Positions 54,040 to 63,287 of a DNA stretch of 64,000 nt are shown in pieces (the first letter of the stretch is position 1; every line of letters starts with the position of its first letter). This stretch comes from Reichenbachiella agariperforans (GTDB lineage: Bacteria; Bacteroidota; Bacteroidia; Cytophagales; Cyclobacteriaceae). Location: NCBI RefSeq assembly GCF_900142205.1, contig NZ_FRAA01000001.1, positions 712,803 to 776,802 on the forward strand. The letters are read 5' to 3'. The translations under genes were made by a program, and so were the position numbers. Under the pieces are notes generated by a model, which saw only the letters and a program-made list of their open reading frames with translations, was not told where the DNA came from and made no database searches.

Positions 54040-54747
54040 ATGAAACATATACTCACTACCCTCCTGTGTCTCAGCATCGGGCTGATGGCTCAGGCACAAA
54101 CCGAATCAATCATACAGGTAACAGGTCAATCAGAAGTAGCGACCAATCCGCAAATAGCCGTGTTCACCTACCGAATCTCTGCCAATGAAAAGAACTATGA
54201 CACTGCTGTAGAAACCATGAATACGAGAGTCAACAGTCTCATCGGTCAACTCAAAAAATCGGGCTTTAAAGAAGAGGAAATCAAAACGTCACAGTTCAAC
54301 ATCCGAGAAAGCAAAATCTACAACCAAGGAAAAGTCAGTGGTGAAGAATACATCGCGAGTCAAACCCTAGTTGTCAAATTCGCCTATGATGTCAAAAAAC
54401 TTCTGAATGTGCTCAACACCACGACAGCAAAAGCGTCTGCACCAAACCTCTCGATTTCCTTCGAGTTATCAGAGGCACAAAAAGAACTCACCAGAACCGT
54501 ACTCCTCAAAGCAGCAATGAAAGACGCACTCGAACAAGCGGAAATACTGTCTCTACAAGCAGGCTATGAAATCAAAGGGGTAAAGGAGATCAGTCATTAT
54601 GCAAACAATGCACAACCCATGGCCAAAACAATGGAGTTTGATATGGTGAGAAGCATGGCAGACAGCAACACCTCCAGCTACCAACCCTCAGACATGGTGG
54701 TCACAGATCAAGTCTCCGTTACTTACATTATCGTAAAGAAGTCTTAA
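54040..54747 (+). CDS. SIMPL-domain (DUF541) exported protein
   Basis: 235 residues with signal peptide (1-19, LMAQA-Q). IIQVTGQSEVATNPQIAVFTYRISANEKNYDTAVETMN is the SIMPL-domain start, and VSVTYIIVKKS the usual C-terminal strand. Family members (such as BP26/OMP28) form ring- or channel-like oligomers in the periplasm or outer membrane; exact roles are unclear. The gene follows the ABC transporter by 51 bp and could be in the same transcript. It is convergent with the reductase gene. Confidence 0.9.
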   Translation: MKHILTTLLCLSIGLMAQAQTESIIQVTGQSEVATNPQIAVFTYRISANEKNYDTAVETMNTRVNSLIGQLKKSGFKEEEIKTSQFNIRESKIYNQGKVSGEEYIASQTLVVKFAYDVKKLLNVLNTTTAKASAPNLSISFELSEAQKELTRTVLLKAAMKDALEQAEILSLQAGYEIKGVKEISHYANNAQPMAKTMEFDMVRSMADSNTSSYQPSDMVVTDQVSVTYIIVKKS

Positions 54748-54772
54748 ATCTGAATTCTATGATTCTATAGCA

Positions 54773-55840
54773 TCACTTGGGATCATCCAGTATCCGTACT
54801 ACTACATTGTTGGTGACCGGATAACTGACACAAGATAAGATCATGTTTTGGGCGACTTCTGACTCGTCTAGGACATGATCTTTTGGCATATACACTTCGC
54901 CAGATTCACATACTGCCTTGCAGCCCCCGCAGATACCATCTTTGCAGACATAGGGCAGATCCAGCCCCTCATCCAATGCTGCATTTAAGATACTTCGGTT
55001 GGCTTTTACCGTAATCATATTCGTGGCACCTCCATGAATCAGTCGAATATCTCGATTCTGAACCAAAGCCCCCTTAGCCCGTACCTCATGTATGGATACC
55101 TGCTGGCTATAGCGTTCAATAAAAATATTAGAACGAGGCACTCCAGACATGAGCAAACCTGCCTCTGCTTCTATCATCATACCAGAGGGGCCGCAGATAT
55201 AACAATAGGTATGTCCAAAAGGGAATTTAGGGACAAGTTTTAGCAACTCAGGGACTTGCCCTCGTTCTACTCGGCCCTTTCGATAGGACTGCTTTGTCCC
55301 AGGATCTTCCAGAATATGTACCAGATTCAATCGATCCTTAAAATCAAACTTGAGATCCTTCAGTTCCTCATTGTAGATAATAGACTCTTCGTCGCGATTA
55401 CCATAAAACAACGAGACAATACTCTTTGGTTCCAGATTTAAAACAGTCTTTAGAATAGACATGAGTGGTGCGATTCCACTCCCCCCTCCAAACAAAAGTA
55501 TATGGCGTTTGTTCTCAGGATCAGGAGTAACAGTGAATTCTCCCTGCGGATGCAGCACTTTGATCCTATTTCCTACCTTGACCGTCTCAAACAATTGGCT
55601 AGACACATCTCCATCGTTCAACCTCTTGACCGTGATACTCAATTCTTCCTCTATACCTGGAGCACTATTGAGAGAAAAACACCTGCGCTCCATCTGACCA
55701 CCTATTTCCACTAGAGCAGTCAAGTACTGTCCTGCCGAATACTTCAGCTTCCAGAACAGCGGTTGTTTGAAAAAAACAGTTATTGCATCATGGGTCTCTT
55801 GTACCACACGTTCCACTTTCAACTTTGATATCTTCTCCAT
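54773..55840 (-). CDS. Ferredoxin-NAD(P)H reductase-type protein with C-terminal 2Fe-2S domain (PaaE-like)
   Basis: 355 residues. FAD-binding domain (RCFSLNSAPG), NAD(P)H-binding domain (LLFGGGSGIAPLMSILKTVL, YCYICGPSGMM) and a plant-type ferredoxin domain with CKDGICGGCKAVCESG and a last Cys about 35 residues on. This order matches PaaE/HCR-type reductases, which pass electrons from NAD(P)H to an oxygenase or desaturase. No oxygenase lies next to it. It may be a partner of a fatty-acid desaturase or hydroxylase elsewhere. A tiny membrane peptide may be encoded upstream. Confidence 0.9.
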   Translation of the reverse strand: MEKISKLKVERVVQETHDAITVFFKQPLFWKLKYSAGQYLTALVEIGGQMERRCFSLNSAPGIEEELSITVKRLNDGDVSSQLFETVKVGNRIKVLHPQGEFTVTPDPENKRHILLFGGGSGIAPLMSILKTVLNLEPKSIVSLFYGNRDEESIIYNEELKDLKFDFKDRLNLVHILEDPGTKQSYRKGRVERGQVPELLKLVPKFPFGHTYCYICGPSGMMIEAEAGLLMSGVPRSNIFIERYSQQVSIHEVRAKGALVQNRDIRLIHGGATNMITVKANRSILNAALDEGLDLPYVCKDGICGGCKAVCESGEVYMPKDHVLDESEVAQNMILSCVSYPVTNNVVVRILDDPK

Positions 55841-55953
55841 TTCTTTCTATATAAAAAGATCGATTCCTACACTAAGGATAATCATTTATCATTAGAATAA
55901 GAACCGATCCTCACCTTCATTGGTGAATTTCCCTCATGTCATTTGAACAAATC

Positions 55954-56031
55954 TTACACTTGCATAAAGGCCAACATGACAACTGTGTAAGCTATTAACA
56001 TGATAACAATTTTAGTTTTGGCTTTATCCAT
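55954..56031 (-). CDS. Possible 25-residue membrane peptide
   Basis: A short frame from ATG at 56031 gives MDKAKTKIVIMLIAYTVVML followed by AFMQV and a stop. Three N-terminal lysines before one hydrophobic helix is the layout of small single-span membrane proteins. It lies about 110 bp upstream of the reductase gene on the same strand, in the 480-bp stretch before the riboswitch. No homology is claimed. Chance is possible at this length. Confidence 0.35.
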   Translation of the reverse strand: MDKAKTKIVIMLIAYTVVMLAFMQV

Positions 56032-56287
56032 AATGAAAAGTTTAAGTGAATAGTTCGGTATACTTTAATGACTTTTTCGATCATCTATTGAATACAAAGG
56101 TAACCGTGGGCAGGTCTGGAAAGAAGAGATATAAACAGACAACAGCCTGCTTTTTGTCATAAAATAAAATTCCTCAAAAACCAGCGCTGAATTGCACCAC
56201 GAATTACGAATTCTCCCAAAACAAAGGGACAATTCATCAACCTCACTAAACTGCACCAAAACACCTTTGGGCTTTTAGCTCATTGCC

Positions 56288-56317
56288 TTGATACTCTATC
56301 AAAAAGCCCTATCTTTG
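56288..56317 (+). promoter_or_regulatory. Bacteroidota-type promoter of the methionine unit
   Basis: TTG (56288-56290), 19 bases, TATCTTTG (56310-56317): a full match to the phylum's consensus. The predicted start, five or six bases on, coincides with the 5' end of the SAM riboswitch. Confidence 0.8.
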
Positions 56318-56322
56318 CAGCA

Positions 56323-56441
56323 CTTATCAAGAAAGATCGAGGGACTGGGCCCGAAGACATCTTGGCAACATATCCATAGCCGCAATATTGGATGTTGTGC
56401 CAACTCCCATTCTAGATGCGAATATCTGGATATAAGATAGG
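56323..56441 (+). promoter_or_regulatory. SAM-I (S-box) riboswitch
   Basis: All core blocks of the SAM-I aptamer are present in order: CTTATC at the start (P1), GAGGGACTGG followed by GCCC, CTTGGCAAC (P3 side), GTGCCAACTCC, AGATG, and the closing ATAAG that pairs with the start. The ATG of the methionine synthase gene follows 51 bases later. No strong terminator hairpin is evident in between, so control may act on translation. When S-adenosylmethionine is plentiful it should repress methionine synthesis. Confidence 0.93.
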
Positions 56442-56491
56442 TATTCATCGAACGATATTTTTCTAGGTAAGTAGTTGATTAAACTATAGAT

Positions 56492-57484
56492 ATGAACATT
56501 AGAGATATTCTCAAGAGCAGAATATTGATATTGGATGGAGCCATGGGGACCATGATTCAGCGGTATCAATTGGAAGAAAAAGACTTCAGAAACGAAGAAC
56601 TAAAAGATCATCCCGTCCCTCTCAAAGGCAACAATGATTTGCTATCCATCACCCGGCCAGACATCATCAAAGCCATCTGCTCTGCCTATCTCGAAGCTGG
56701 TGCAGACATCATAGAGACCAACACCTTTGGGAGTACATGGGTGGCACAGGCTGATTATCAGCTAGAAGACTGGGTCTACCGTATCAACTACGAATCTGCC
56801 AAAATCGCCAAAGAAGTAACCGATGAATTCACAGCCAAAGACCCCAGCAAACCACGCTTTGTCGTAGGATCTATGGGACCTACCAACCGGCTGGCATCTA
56901 TGTCTCCAGACGTAAATAATCCAGGGTTTAGAGCCATCACTTACGATCAATTGTTGGAGGCATTTACCGAGCAGGCCAAGGCTCTACTTGACGGAGGTGC
57001 AGACCTCCTACTCGTGGAAACCATCACCGACACCCTCAACTCCAAAGCAGCACTGATGGCTATCGACCGCATAGCCGAAGCGCGCGGCATCAAGATACCG
57101 ATCATGGTATCAGGTACAATCACTGATGCAAGTGGTAGAATCCTATCAGGCCAAAACACAGAGGCCTTTTTGATCTCTGTATCACACTTAGACCTCCTCA
57201 GTGTAGGTCTCAACTGTGCACTCGGTGCGAGAGAATTGAAACCTTACCTCAGTACGCTATCAAGTAAGTCAACCTTCAACATCAGCGCACACCCTAACGC
57301 CGGACTACCCAACGAGTTTGGAGAGTATGATGAAACGCCTGAGGACATGGTCGATCAGATCAAAGAGTTCCTCGACGATGGACTGATCAACATCATCGGA
57401 GGCTGCTGTGGCACGACTCCTGAGCACATCAAGGCCATCGCAGAACTGGCTGCTAAATATGAACCGAGACTACTAACTCAGTGA
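56492..57484 (+). CDS. metH: Methionine synthase, homocysteine-binding module (split MetH, part 1)
   Basis: 330 residues that match only the first domain of cobalamin-dependent MetH: LDGAMGTMIQRYQLEEKDFR, then GADIIETNTFGST. The zinc-binding cysteines are seen at about residue 240 (GLNCALGA) and 302-303 (GGCCGTTPEH). This barrel activates homocysteine for methylation. The rest of the enzyme is a separate gene 98 bp downstream, so the two products must associate. It is controlled by the SAM riboswitch directly upstream. Confidence 0.95.
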   Translation: MNIRDILKSRILILDGAMGTMIQRYQLEEKDFRNEELKDHPVPLKGNNDLLSITRPDIIKAICSAYLEAGADIIETNTFGSTWVAQADYQLEDWVYRINYESAKIAKEVTDEFTAKDPSKPRFVVGSMGPTNRLASMSPDVNNPGFRAITYDQLLEAFTEQAKALLDGGADLLLVETITDTLNSKAALMAIDRIAEARGIKIPIMVSGTITDASGRILSGQNTEAFLISVSHLDLLSVGLNCALGARELKPYLSTLSSKSTFNISAHPNAGLPNEFGEYDETPEDMVDQIKEFLDDGLINIIGGCCGTTPEHIKAIAELAAKYEPRLLTQ

Positions 57485-57582
57485 TAACCCAGCTCTTTAG
57501 TCAAAACCTAGAGCCGTTTCAAAAAAAAGAATAAATCCATGGCATTGGGGACACCCAAAGACCATCGACTAAATAAAAATAT

Positions 57583-60312
57583 ATGGACTTAATCATTCAT
57601 CCCGATTACCCTGGCAAGTACCAATACAAGTGGCACGAATACGAGCCGATGAAACTCAGCGGATTAGAACCCCTAGTCGTTACACCTGACATGAACTTCA
57701 TCAACGTCGGCGAGCGTACCAATGTAACAGGCTCTAGGATGTTTCTTCGTCTCATCAAAGAAGAGAAATTCGAAGAAGCACTCGCTGTAGCACGCAACCA
57801 AGTCGAAGGAGGCGCGCAGATCATCGATGTAAACATGGATGAAGGGATGCTCGAAGGAGCTGAAACCATGACCAACTTCCTCAACCTGATGGCTTCTGAG
57901 CCAGATATTGCACGAGTACCGGTCATGATTGATTCGTCCAAGTGGGAAATCATCGAAGCGGGACTAAAATGTACCCAAGGTAAGTCTGTAGTCAACTCTA
58001 TCAGTCTCAAGGTCGGCGAAGAAGAATTCATCCGACAGGCCAAACTTGTCAAGCAGTACGGAGCAGCCGTAATCGTCATGGCCTTTGACGAAGATGGACA
58101 AGCCGACAACTATGAGCGTCGCGTCGAGATCGTCAAGCGATCTTATGAACTGATGGTTGGTCCAAAGATTAATTTCAAGCCAGAAGACATCATCTTTGAC
58201 CTCAACATCTTCCCTGTCGCTACAGGGATGGAAGAGCACAGGCAAAACGCCATGGACTTCTTTAAAGCGACACGTTGGGTAAGAGAAAACCTCCCTGCTG
58301 CACACGTCAGCGGTGGGGTGAGTAATGTCTCGTTCTCTTTTCGAGGCAACAACCCCGTACGTGAAGCCATGCATTCTGCATTTCTCTATCACGCCATCGG
58401 TCAAGGCATGGACATGGGGATCGTTAACCCTGCCATGTTGGAGATATACGACGACATCCCGAAAGATCTGCTAGAACATGTCGAGGACGTATTACTTGAC
58501 CGCAGAGATGACGCGACGGAGCGTTTATTAGACTTTGCAGAGTCCTTTATCGGTGCAGAAAAGAAAGAAAAGAAAAACGACGAATGGCGTTCTTTGCCAG
58601 TGGGCAAAAGAATCGAACACGCCCTTGTCAAAGGAATCGTGGAATTCATCGATGAGGATACCGAAGAAGCTCGCCAGTCGCTAGACAAGCCCCTACACGT
58701 CATCGAAGGTCCACTCATGGACGGCATGAATGTCGTAGGCGACCTGTTCGGCGAAGGAAAAATGTTCTTGCCTCAAGTAGTCAAAAGTGCCAGAGTTATG
58801 AAAAAGGCAGTGGCCTATTTGACTCCCTACCTCGAAGCAGAAAAAGCAGAAGGCGATGCTAAAAATGCCGGGACTGTCCTACTCGCTACTGTCAAAGGCG
58901 ATGTACACGATATTGGCAAAAACATCGTCGGAGTAGTCATGGCCTGCAACAACTACGAGATCATAGACATGGGCGTCATGGTCCCCAACGAAAAGATCCT
59001 CGCCAAAGCCAAAGAAGTCAATGCAGACATCATAGGCCTAAGTGGACTCATCACTCCGTCACTAGACGAAATGGTTGATTTTGCGAAGCTCCTCGAAAAA
59101 GAGGGCGCTAGCTACCCATTACTGATCGGTGGTGCGACTACTTCGCGTATTCACACAGCTGTCAAAGTAGACCCGTGCTATAGTGGCCCGGTGATCCACG
59201 TCCTCGATGCGTCACGGAGTGTACCTGTCGCAGGTGATCTCCTTAGCGGAAAGAAAGAGGCCTTTGTCGCCAAAACCAAACAAGAATACCTCGAAGCACG
59301 AGAAAATCATGCGGGGAGGACCAAGGATAAAAACTACATCAAGTGGCCAGAGGCGAAAGCCAATCACTTTCAGATTGACTGGGAGACCACTCCTATCACC
59401 GAGCCCAAGTTCATCGGCAACAAGACCTTCAACAACTATCCATTAGAAGAAATCAGAAAGTTCATCGACTGGACACCCTTCTTCCAGACGTGGATGCTCA
59501 AAGGCAAGTATCCTAAAATCCTACAAGACGAGGTGATCGGTACCGAGGCAACCAAGCTCTACGAAGATGCCAACAAGATGCTCGATGATGTGATCGCCAA
59601 AAGAAGCCTACAGGCCAACGGCGTGATCGGTATCTACCCAGCGATCAACACAAACGGAGATGACATAGAAATATCAGATCGCGAAGGAAAAGCAGTCACC
59701 ACTTTCCACTTTTTGCGTCAGCAAGGGAAGAAAGGAAAGAACATCGCCAATCTATCGCTGGCTGATTTTGTAGCGCCGAAAGCTTCAGGTCGCCAAGATT
59801 ACATGGGGGGCTTTGCCGTCACCACAGGTATCGGGATCGAAAAACTCATCGAGCAGTTCGAGAAAGATCATGACGACTACAATGTCATCATGATCAAAGC
59901 TGTAGCGGATCGATTGGCAGAGGCATTTGCCGAACTGATGCACGCCAAAGTCAGAAAAGAACTGTGGGCCTATGCCCCAGATGAATCGCTCGAAAACGAT
60001 GCGCTGATCTCAGAAAAATACAAAGGCATACGTCCTGCACCTGGCTACCCTGCCTGTCCAGACCATACCGAAAAGCCTATTCTATTTGATCTGCTCAATG
60101 CAGAAAAAGAAACAGGTATCATCCTGACTGAGTCTAACGCCATGTACCCAGCTTCATCCGTGAGTGGATTCTATTTCGCCAACGAGCATTCGAAATACTT
60201 CGGATTGGGGAAAATCGAAAAAGATCAAGTAAAAGACTATGCCGCGAGAAAAGGGATGACGCTAGAGGAAGCAGAAAAATGGCTGTCGCCAAATCTCGCT
60301 TATGATGCCTAG
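57583..60312 (+). CDS. metH: Methionine synthase, folate/cobalamin/reactivation modules (split MetH, part 2)
   Basis: 909 residues. Pterin-binding barrel ([23 protein letters not shown]-type loop at [13 protein letters not shown]), cap and cobalamin domain with the His-on motif DVHDIGKN (near 440) and [13 protein letters not shown], and the reactivation domain with [15 protein letters not shown] (near 815). It transfers the methyl group from 5-methyl-THF via cobalamin to homocysteine held by the separate first module. About 27 residues before the first barrel are not part of the usual family start. Confidence 0.96.
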   Translation: MDLIIHPDYPGKYQYKWHEYEPMKLSGLEPLVVTPDMNFINVGERTNVTGSRMFLRLIKEEKFEEALAVARNQVEGGAQIIDVNMDEGMLEGAETMTNFLNLMASEPDIARVPVMIDSSKWEIIEAGLKCTQGKSVVNSISLKVGEEEFIRQAKLVKQYGAAVIVMAFDEDGQADNYERRVEIVKRSYELMVGPKINFKPEDIIFDLNIFPVATGMEEHRQNAMDFFKATRWVRENLPAAHVSGGVSNVSFSFRGNNPVREAMHSAFLYHAIGQGMDMGIVNPAMLEIYDDIPKDLLEHVEDVLLDRRDDATERLLDFAESFIGAEKKEKKNDEWRSLPVGKRIEHALVKGIVEFIDEDTEEARQSLDKPLHVIEGPLMDGMNVVGDLFGEGKMFLPQVVKSARVMKKAVAYLTPYLEAEKAEGDAKNAGTVLLATVKGDVHDIGKNIVGVVMACNNYEIIDMGVMVPNEKILAKAKEVNADIIGLSGLITPSLDEMVDFAKLLEKEGASYPLLIGGATTSRIHTAVKVDPCYSGPVIHVLDASRSVPVAGDLLSGKKEAFVAKTKQEYLEARENHAGRTKDKNYIKWPEAKANHFQIDWETTPITEPKFIGNKTFNNYPLEEIRKFIDWTPFFQTWMLKGKYPKILQDEVIGTEATKLYEDANKMLDDVIAKRSLQANGVIGIYPAINTNGDDIEISDREGKAVTTFHFLRQQGKKGKNIANLSLADFVAPKASGRQDYMGGFAVTTGIGIEKLIEQFEKDHDDYNVIMIKAVADRLAEAFAELMHAKVRKELWAYAPDESLENDALISEKYKGIRPAPGYPACPDHTEKPILFDLLNAEKETGIILTESNAMYPASSVSGFYFANEHSKYFGLGKIEKDQVKDYAARKGMTLEEAEKWLSPNLAYDA

Positions 60313-60357
60313 TTTTGCCCTATTACCTATTAAAGAATAACGATTAACAAACAACCT

Positions 60358-61314
60358 ATGAAGGTTACCGAACATATTAAAAACGCCAACGGGAAGACAC
60401 TCTTTTCACTTGAGATCATCCCTCCCAAAAAAGGCGAAAACGTACAGACCATATTCAATCACCTCGATCCTTTGATGGAGTTCAATCCACCGTTTATCGA
60501 CGTGACCTACCACCGAGAAGAATACGTCTACAAAAAGCATCCGAGCGGGCTACTAGAAAAGAAAACAACCCGCAAGCGTCCAGGCACAGTAGGCATCTGT
60601 GCAGCGATCCGTCATCGCTATGATGTAGATCCAGTGCCGCATATCATATGTGGTGGTTTCTCTAAGGAAGAAACCGAAAACGCGCTAATCGATCTAGATT
60701 TCTTGGGGATAGACAATGTCCTTTTGCTACGTGGAGACGCTATCAAATCCGAAGGGAAATTCATCCCTCAGAAAGATGGCAACAACTATGCGATCGACCT
60801 ACTACATCAGGTCGATGGACTCAACAAAGGAGTCTACCTTGACGACAGTTTGGACGATCCTACACCGACTGATTTTTGTATTGGTGTAGCGGGTTATCCT
60901 GAGAAACACTTCGAAGCACCCAACCTAGAAATGGATCTTGACTTCTTGAAACAGAAAGTAGAAGCGGGTGCAGAATACATCGTGACTCAGATGTTCTTTG
61001 ACAATGAGAAATACTTTGAGTTTGTAGATCATTGCCGTGAGATGGGGATCAATGTACCAATTATCCCAGGGCTTAAGCCCATTGCTACGAAAGCCCAATC
61101 CACCATACTACCGAGTATTTTTCACATCGACCTGCCTGTAGAACTAAGTGAAGCACTGCAGCAATGCAAGGACAATAAACAAGCAAAAGAAATAGGGATA
61201 GAATGGGGTATCAAACAATCCAAAGAGCTCATGGAGCGAGGTGTACCTGTACTCCACTATTACTCGATGGGCAAATCAACGAGTGTCCAAAAAATAGCTG
61301 AGGCAGTTTTTTAG
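60358..61314 (+). CDS. metF: 5,10-methylenetetrahydrofolate reductase
   Basis: 318 residues, a single TIM barrel. FSLEIIPPKKGENVQTIF carries the catalytic Glu, LLRGDAIKSEG the FAD/folate loop and ITQMFF-type segment (YIVTQMFFDNEKYFEFV) the substrate strand. It makes the 5-methyl-THF used by the methionine synthase encoded 45 bp upstream, so riboswitch, split metH and metF form one methionine operon. Length is slightly above the bacterial norm because of an insertion (NNYAIDLLHQVDGL region). Confidence 0.96.
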   Translation: MKVTEHIKNANGKTLFSLEIIPPKKGENVQTIFNHLDPLMEFNPPFIDVTYHREEYVYKKHPSGLLEKKTTRKRPGTVGICAAIRHRYDVDPVPHIICGGFSKEETENALIDLDFLGIDNVLLLRGDAIKSEGKFIPQKDGNNYAIDLLHQVDGLNKGVYLDDSLDDPTPTDFCIGVAGYPEKHFEAPNLEMDLDFLKQKVEAGAEYIVTQMFFDNEKYFEFVDHCREMGINVPIIPGLKPIATKAQSTILPSIFHIDLPVELSEALQQCKDNKQAKEIGIEWGIKQSKELMERGVPVLHYYSMGKSTSVQKIAEAVF

Positions 61315-61353
61315 CATAAAACACTAGCTCCTCATGAAAGGTACATCGATCTA

Positions 61354-62406
61354 CTAGCAGACCGCAGTCTCTAGCAAGGTCAGTGTACCTTTTTTTGAAT
61401 CCATCTTCGCTTCTATTCCTATTGGAAGTGTACTATTGTCATCGATATGTCCAATCGGTAGCCCATAAATCACTGGCACGTTCAACTCGCCCAAACGATC
61501 CATTAGCACTTTGGTGAGCGTCACGTAGTGATCATCATCTACTCCACCAGATTTAGCCCTGCAGCTCGCAAACACGCCTAATACCACGCCAGCACACGCA
61601 TCCAGCTTACCACTGTTCAGCAACTGGGTCAACATCCGATCCACGTGATAAAGGGACTCTCCTACCTCTTCCAGAAAGACGATTTTGTTTGTGTAGTCCA
61701 CATCATACGGCGTGCCCAGCATGGAACATACGATACTCAGATTCCCTCCTATCAGCTGCCCCTTCGCTACTCCATCTACCAAACGCATGTACTGGTAGGA
61801 TTCGGCTGACTTTTCTTCCCAAGTCAGTGGTCGCTTGATGACCGCACGATCACCCGCCATCAATACCCGCTGCGCATCGGTAGTGGTATGGATAGAAAAT
61901 TCAGAAGAAGCTACTGGCCCATGAAAACACACCAAACCGGTCTGTTGATAGATGGCGTAATGCAACGCTGTAATATCACTAAACCCCAACAAGACCTTAG
62001 GATTCCTTTTGATCAAATCATAATCAAGCATCTGTAACAGTCTACCCGTTCCATATCCGCCACGCGCACAGACTATACCGTCCACGTCAGGATTGCCAAA
62101 CATCTCATGAAGGTCATCGACACGTTGCTGATCAGTCCCCGCAACAAAACCCGTTCTCACATTGTAGTTCTTAGATTTGACGACCTTAAAGCCTAGTGCC
62201 TTCATGTTGGCTTCAGCCTTAGCTTCCGCATCCCCGACTAAAGCACTCCCTGGCGTGACCAATCCAACGGTATCCCCCACTGCCAAGGCTTTAGGCTTAA
62301 TGATGGGCAACTCACCCTGCTGAGACCTGGCTTCTACACTTTGGTAAGGCAACACACTCGCTCCAGCCAACACTGCAGAACGCCCTATAAACTTTCTTCG
62401 ATTCAT
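61354..62406 (-). CDS. ldcA: LD-carboxypeptidase (peptidase family S66)
   Basis: 350 residues. The N-terminus has a twin-arginine-like start (MNRRKFIGRSAVLAGASVLP), so it is probably exported folded. The family core is intact: VGLVTPGSALV, the nucleophile elbow VCARGGYGTGRLL, GFSDITALHYAIYQQTGLVCFHGP, and the Glu/His end region IVFLEEVGE and GLPIGHIDD. LdcA removes the terminal D-Ala from murein tetrapeptides in cell-wall recycling, which pairs functionally with Mpl at 39277. It may end within a long-range hairpin shared with metF. Confidence 0.93.
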   Translation of the reverse strand: MNRRKFIGRSAVLAGASVLPYQSVEARSQQGELPIIKPKALAVGDTVGLVTPGSALVGDAEAKAEANMKALGFKVVKSKNYNVRTGFVAGTDQQRVDDLHEMFGNPDVDGIVCARGGYGTGRLLQMLDYDLIKRNPKVLLGFSDITALHYAIYQQTGLVCFHGPVASSEFSIHTTTDAQRVLMAGDRAVIKRPLTWEEKSAESYQYMRLVDGVAKGQLIGGNLSIVCSMLGTPYDVDYTNKIVFLEEVGESLYHVDRMLTQLLNSGKLDACAGVVLGVFASCRAKSGGVDDDHYVTLTKVLMDRLGELNVPVIYGLPIGHIDDNSTLPIGIEAKMDSKKGTLTLLETAVC

Positions 62407-62563
62407 ACGATTTTGGATATTGTCCTTTTGGTTCTACCTGTAATTTTAACCTGAATTATGCAATTCAGTAGTTAATCGTTAAAAAGAAGAGGGTGAAAAA
62501 GCAATAATCAATGTGCTAAGCAGCATCTTACTAAACATAAGAAAAAGGATACCATGGCAGATA

Positions 62564-62690
62564 GAAGACGGTATTACACCTACCTACTCTCCACAATCAA
62601 ACAGAAGCGGCTTTTAACGGGACTTTTAAAAGAGATTATGTTAACGAACACTGCCTAGACAATCTTCTCCATGATCAGATACAAAACTGA
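62564..62690 (+). pseudogene. IS3-family transposase remnant
   Basis: One frame gives EDGITPTYSPQSN and a second, shifted frame gives TEAAFNGTFKRDYVNEHCLD then a stop at 62688-62690. Joined, they match the end of the DDE domain of IS3-type transposases (SPQSNGMAEAF..TFKRDY), including the last catalytic Glu. Only about 40 residues remain, with a frameshift at the join. No inverted terminal repeats were identified. Confidence 0.65.
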
Positions 62691-63046
62691 GTCCAGTTTT
62701 TAAGCGGAAAGAGCAAAAATAATGGCTAAGTAGTAGCGCCTAAAACAAAGCATGCTCATCTAGTTGGCATTTTAAAATGGCGAGTACCCCGTCAAACCAA
62801 CGTAGCCTCTAGCGCAGCTATATACGCAATGCTCCACTTCGTCAACACAGCCTACCATCTTATGCCCATATGCAGGGAAATCGGAACGTTCTAAAAAAGC
62901 ACATCAGAAGATGATCCTGCAGTGTTTTGTCCTCCAAATGGTATCCTACTCTCCTCTCCTCCGCTATACCCTCCCACCAGCAAAGGCAGGGTAAAGTCGA
63001 CACTACAGTACTAAGCACATCGAATCACCTTACTTGATATACTTTT
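62691..63046. other. Gene-free stretch, no element recognised
   Basis: No open frame with protein-like sequence, no RNA gene and no strong hairpin seen. Composition is mixed. It may be decayed insertion-sequence flank. Confidence 0.4.
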
Positions 63047-63134
63047 GATATATATCTAAATTGATTTAGATATATATCTTTTTTACTTTACATATATATC
63101 TTTTTATATTTAGATATATATCTAAATGGTAGAA
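63047..63134. repeat. 22-bp-period array of AT-rich palindromes (GATATATATC type)
   Basis: GATATATATC, GATATATATC, CATATATATC and GATATATATC start at 63047, 63069, 63091 and 63113, exactly 22 bp apart. Linkers are T/A rich and mostly end in TTTA. The fourth core lies in a 20-bp perfect palindrome (63108-63127). The layout resembles operator clusters or iterons. It lies between LD-carboxypeptidase and an acetyltransferase, 150 bp after the latter's stop. Confidence 0.8.
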
Positions 63135-63169
63135 CCACCTGTAGTGTCAAGCCACAAGACAGGTGGTTC
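63132..63169. terminator. 11-bp-stem hairpin next to the 22-bp array
   Basis: GAACCACCTGT (63132-63142) pairs perfectly with ACAGGTGGTTC (63159-63169), loop 16 bases. It directly follows the palindrome array and lies 119 bp past the acetyltransferase stop. On the minus strand the AT-rich array follows it, so it may terminate that gene's transcript. Confidence 0.5.
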
Positions 63170-63287
63170 ATACACGCCCCTGCTGTCACCCATAAAGGTT
63201 GTGCCTAATAGGATCATATGGACGCCCATTCATTGCATATTTCATCAAGCTTTTTCTCTGTGGCAGAGACCTAAACAATAGATGCCC

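Noticed and set aside
57485-57582. Programmed frameshift joining the two metH parts
   Set aside because: The parts are separated by 98 bp with stop codons and a new ATG, and no slippery heptamer at the end of part 1; two separate genes explain it better.
61335-61391. metF terminator formed by AAGGTACA and TGTACCTT
   Set aside because: The arms are about 40 bases apart, and one arm is inside the LD-carboxypeptidase coding region; pairing is possible but weakly supported.
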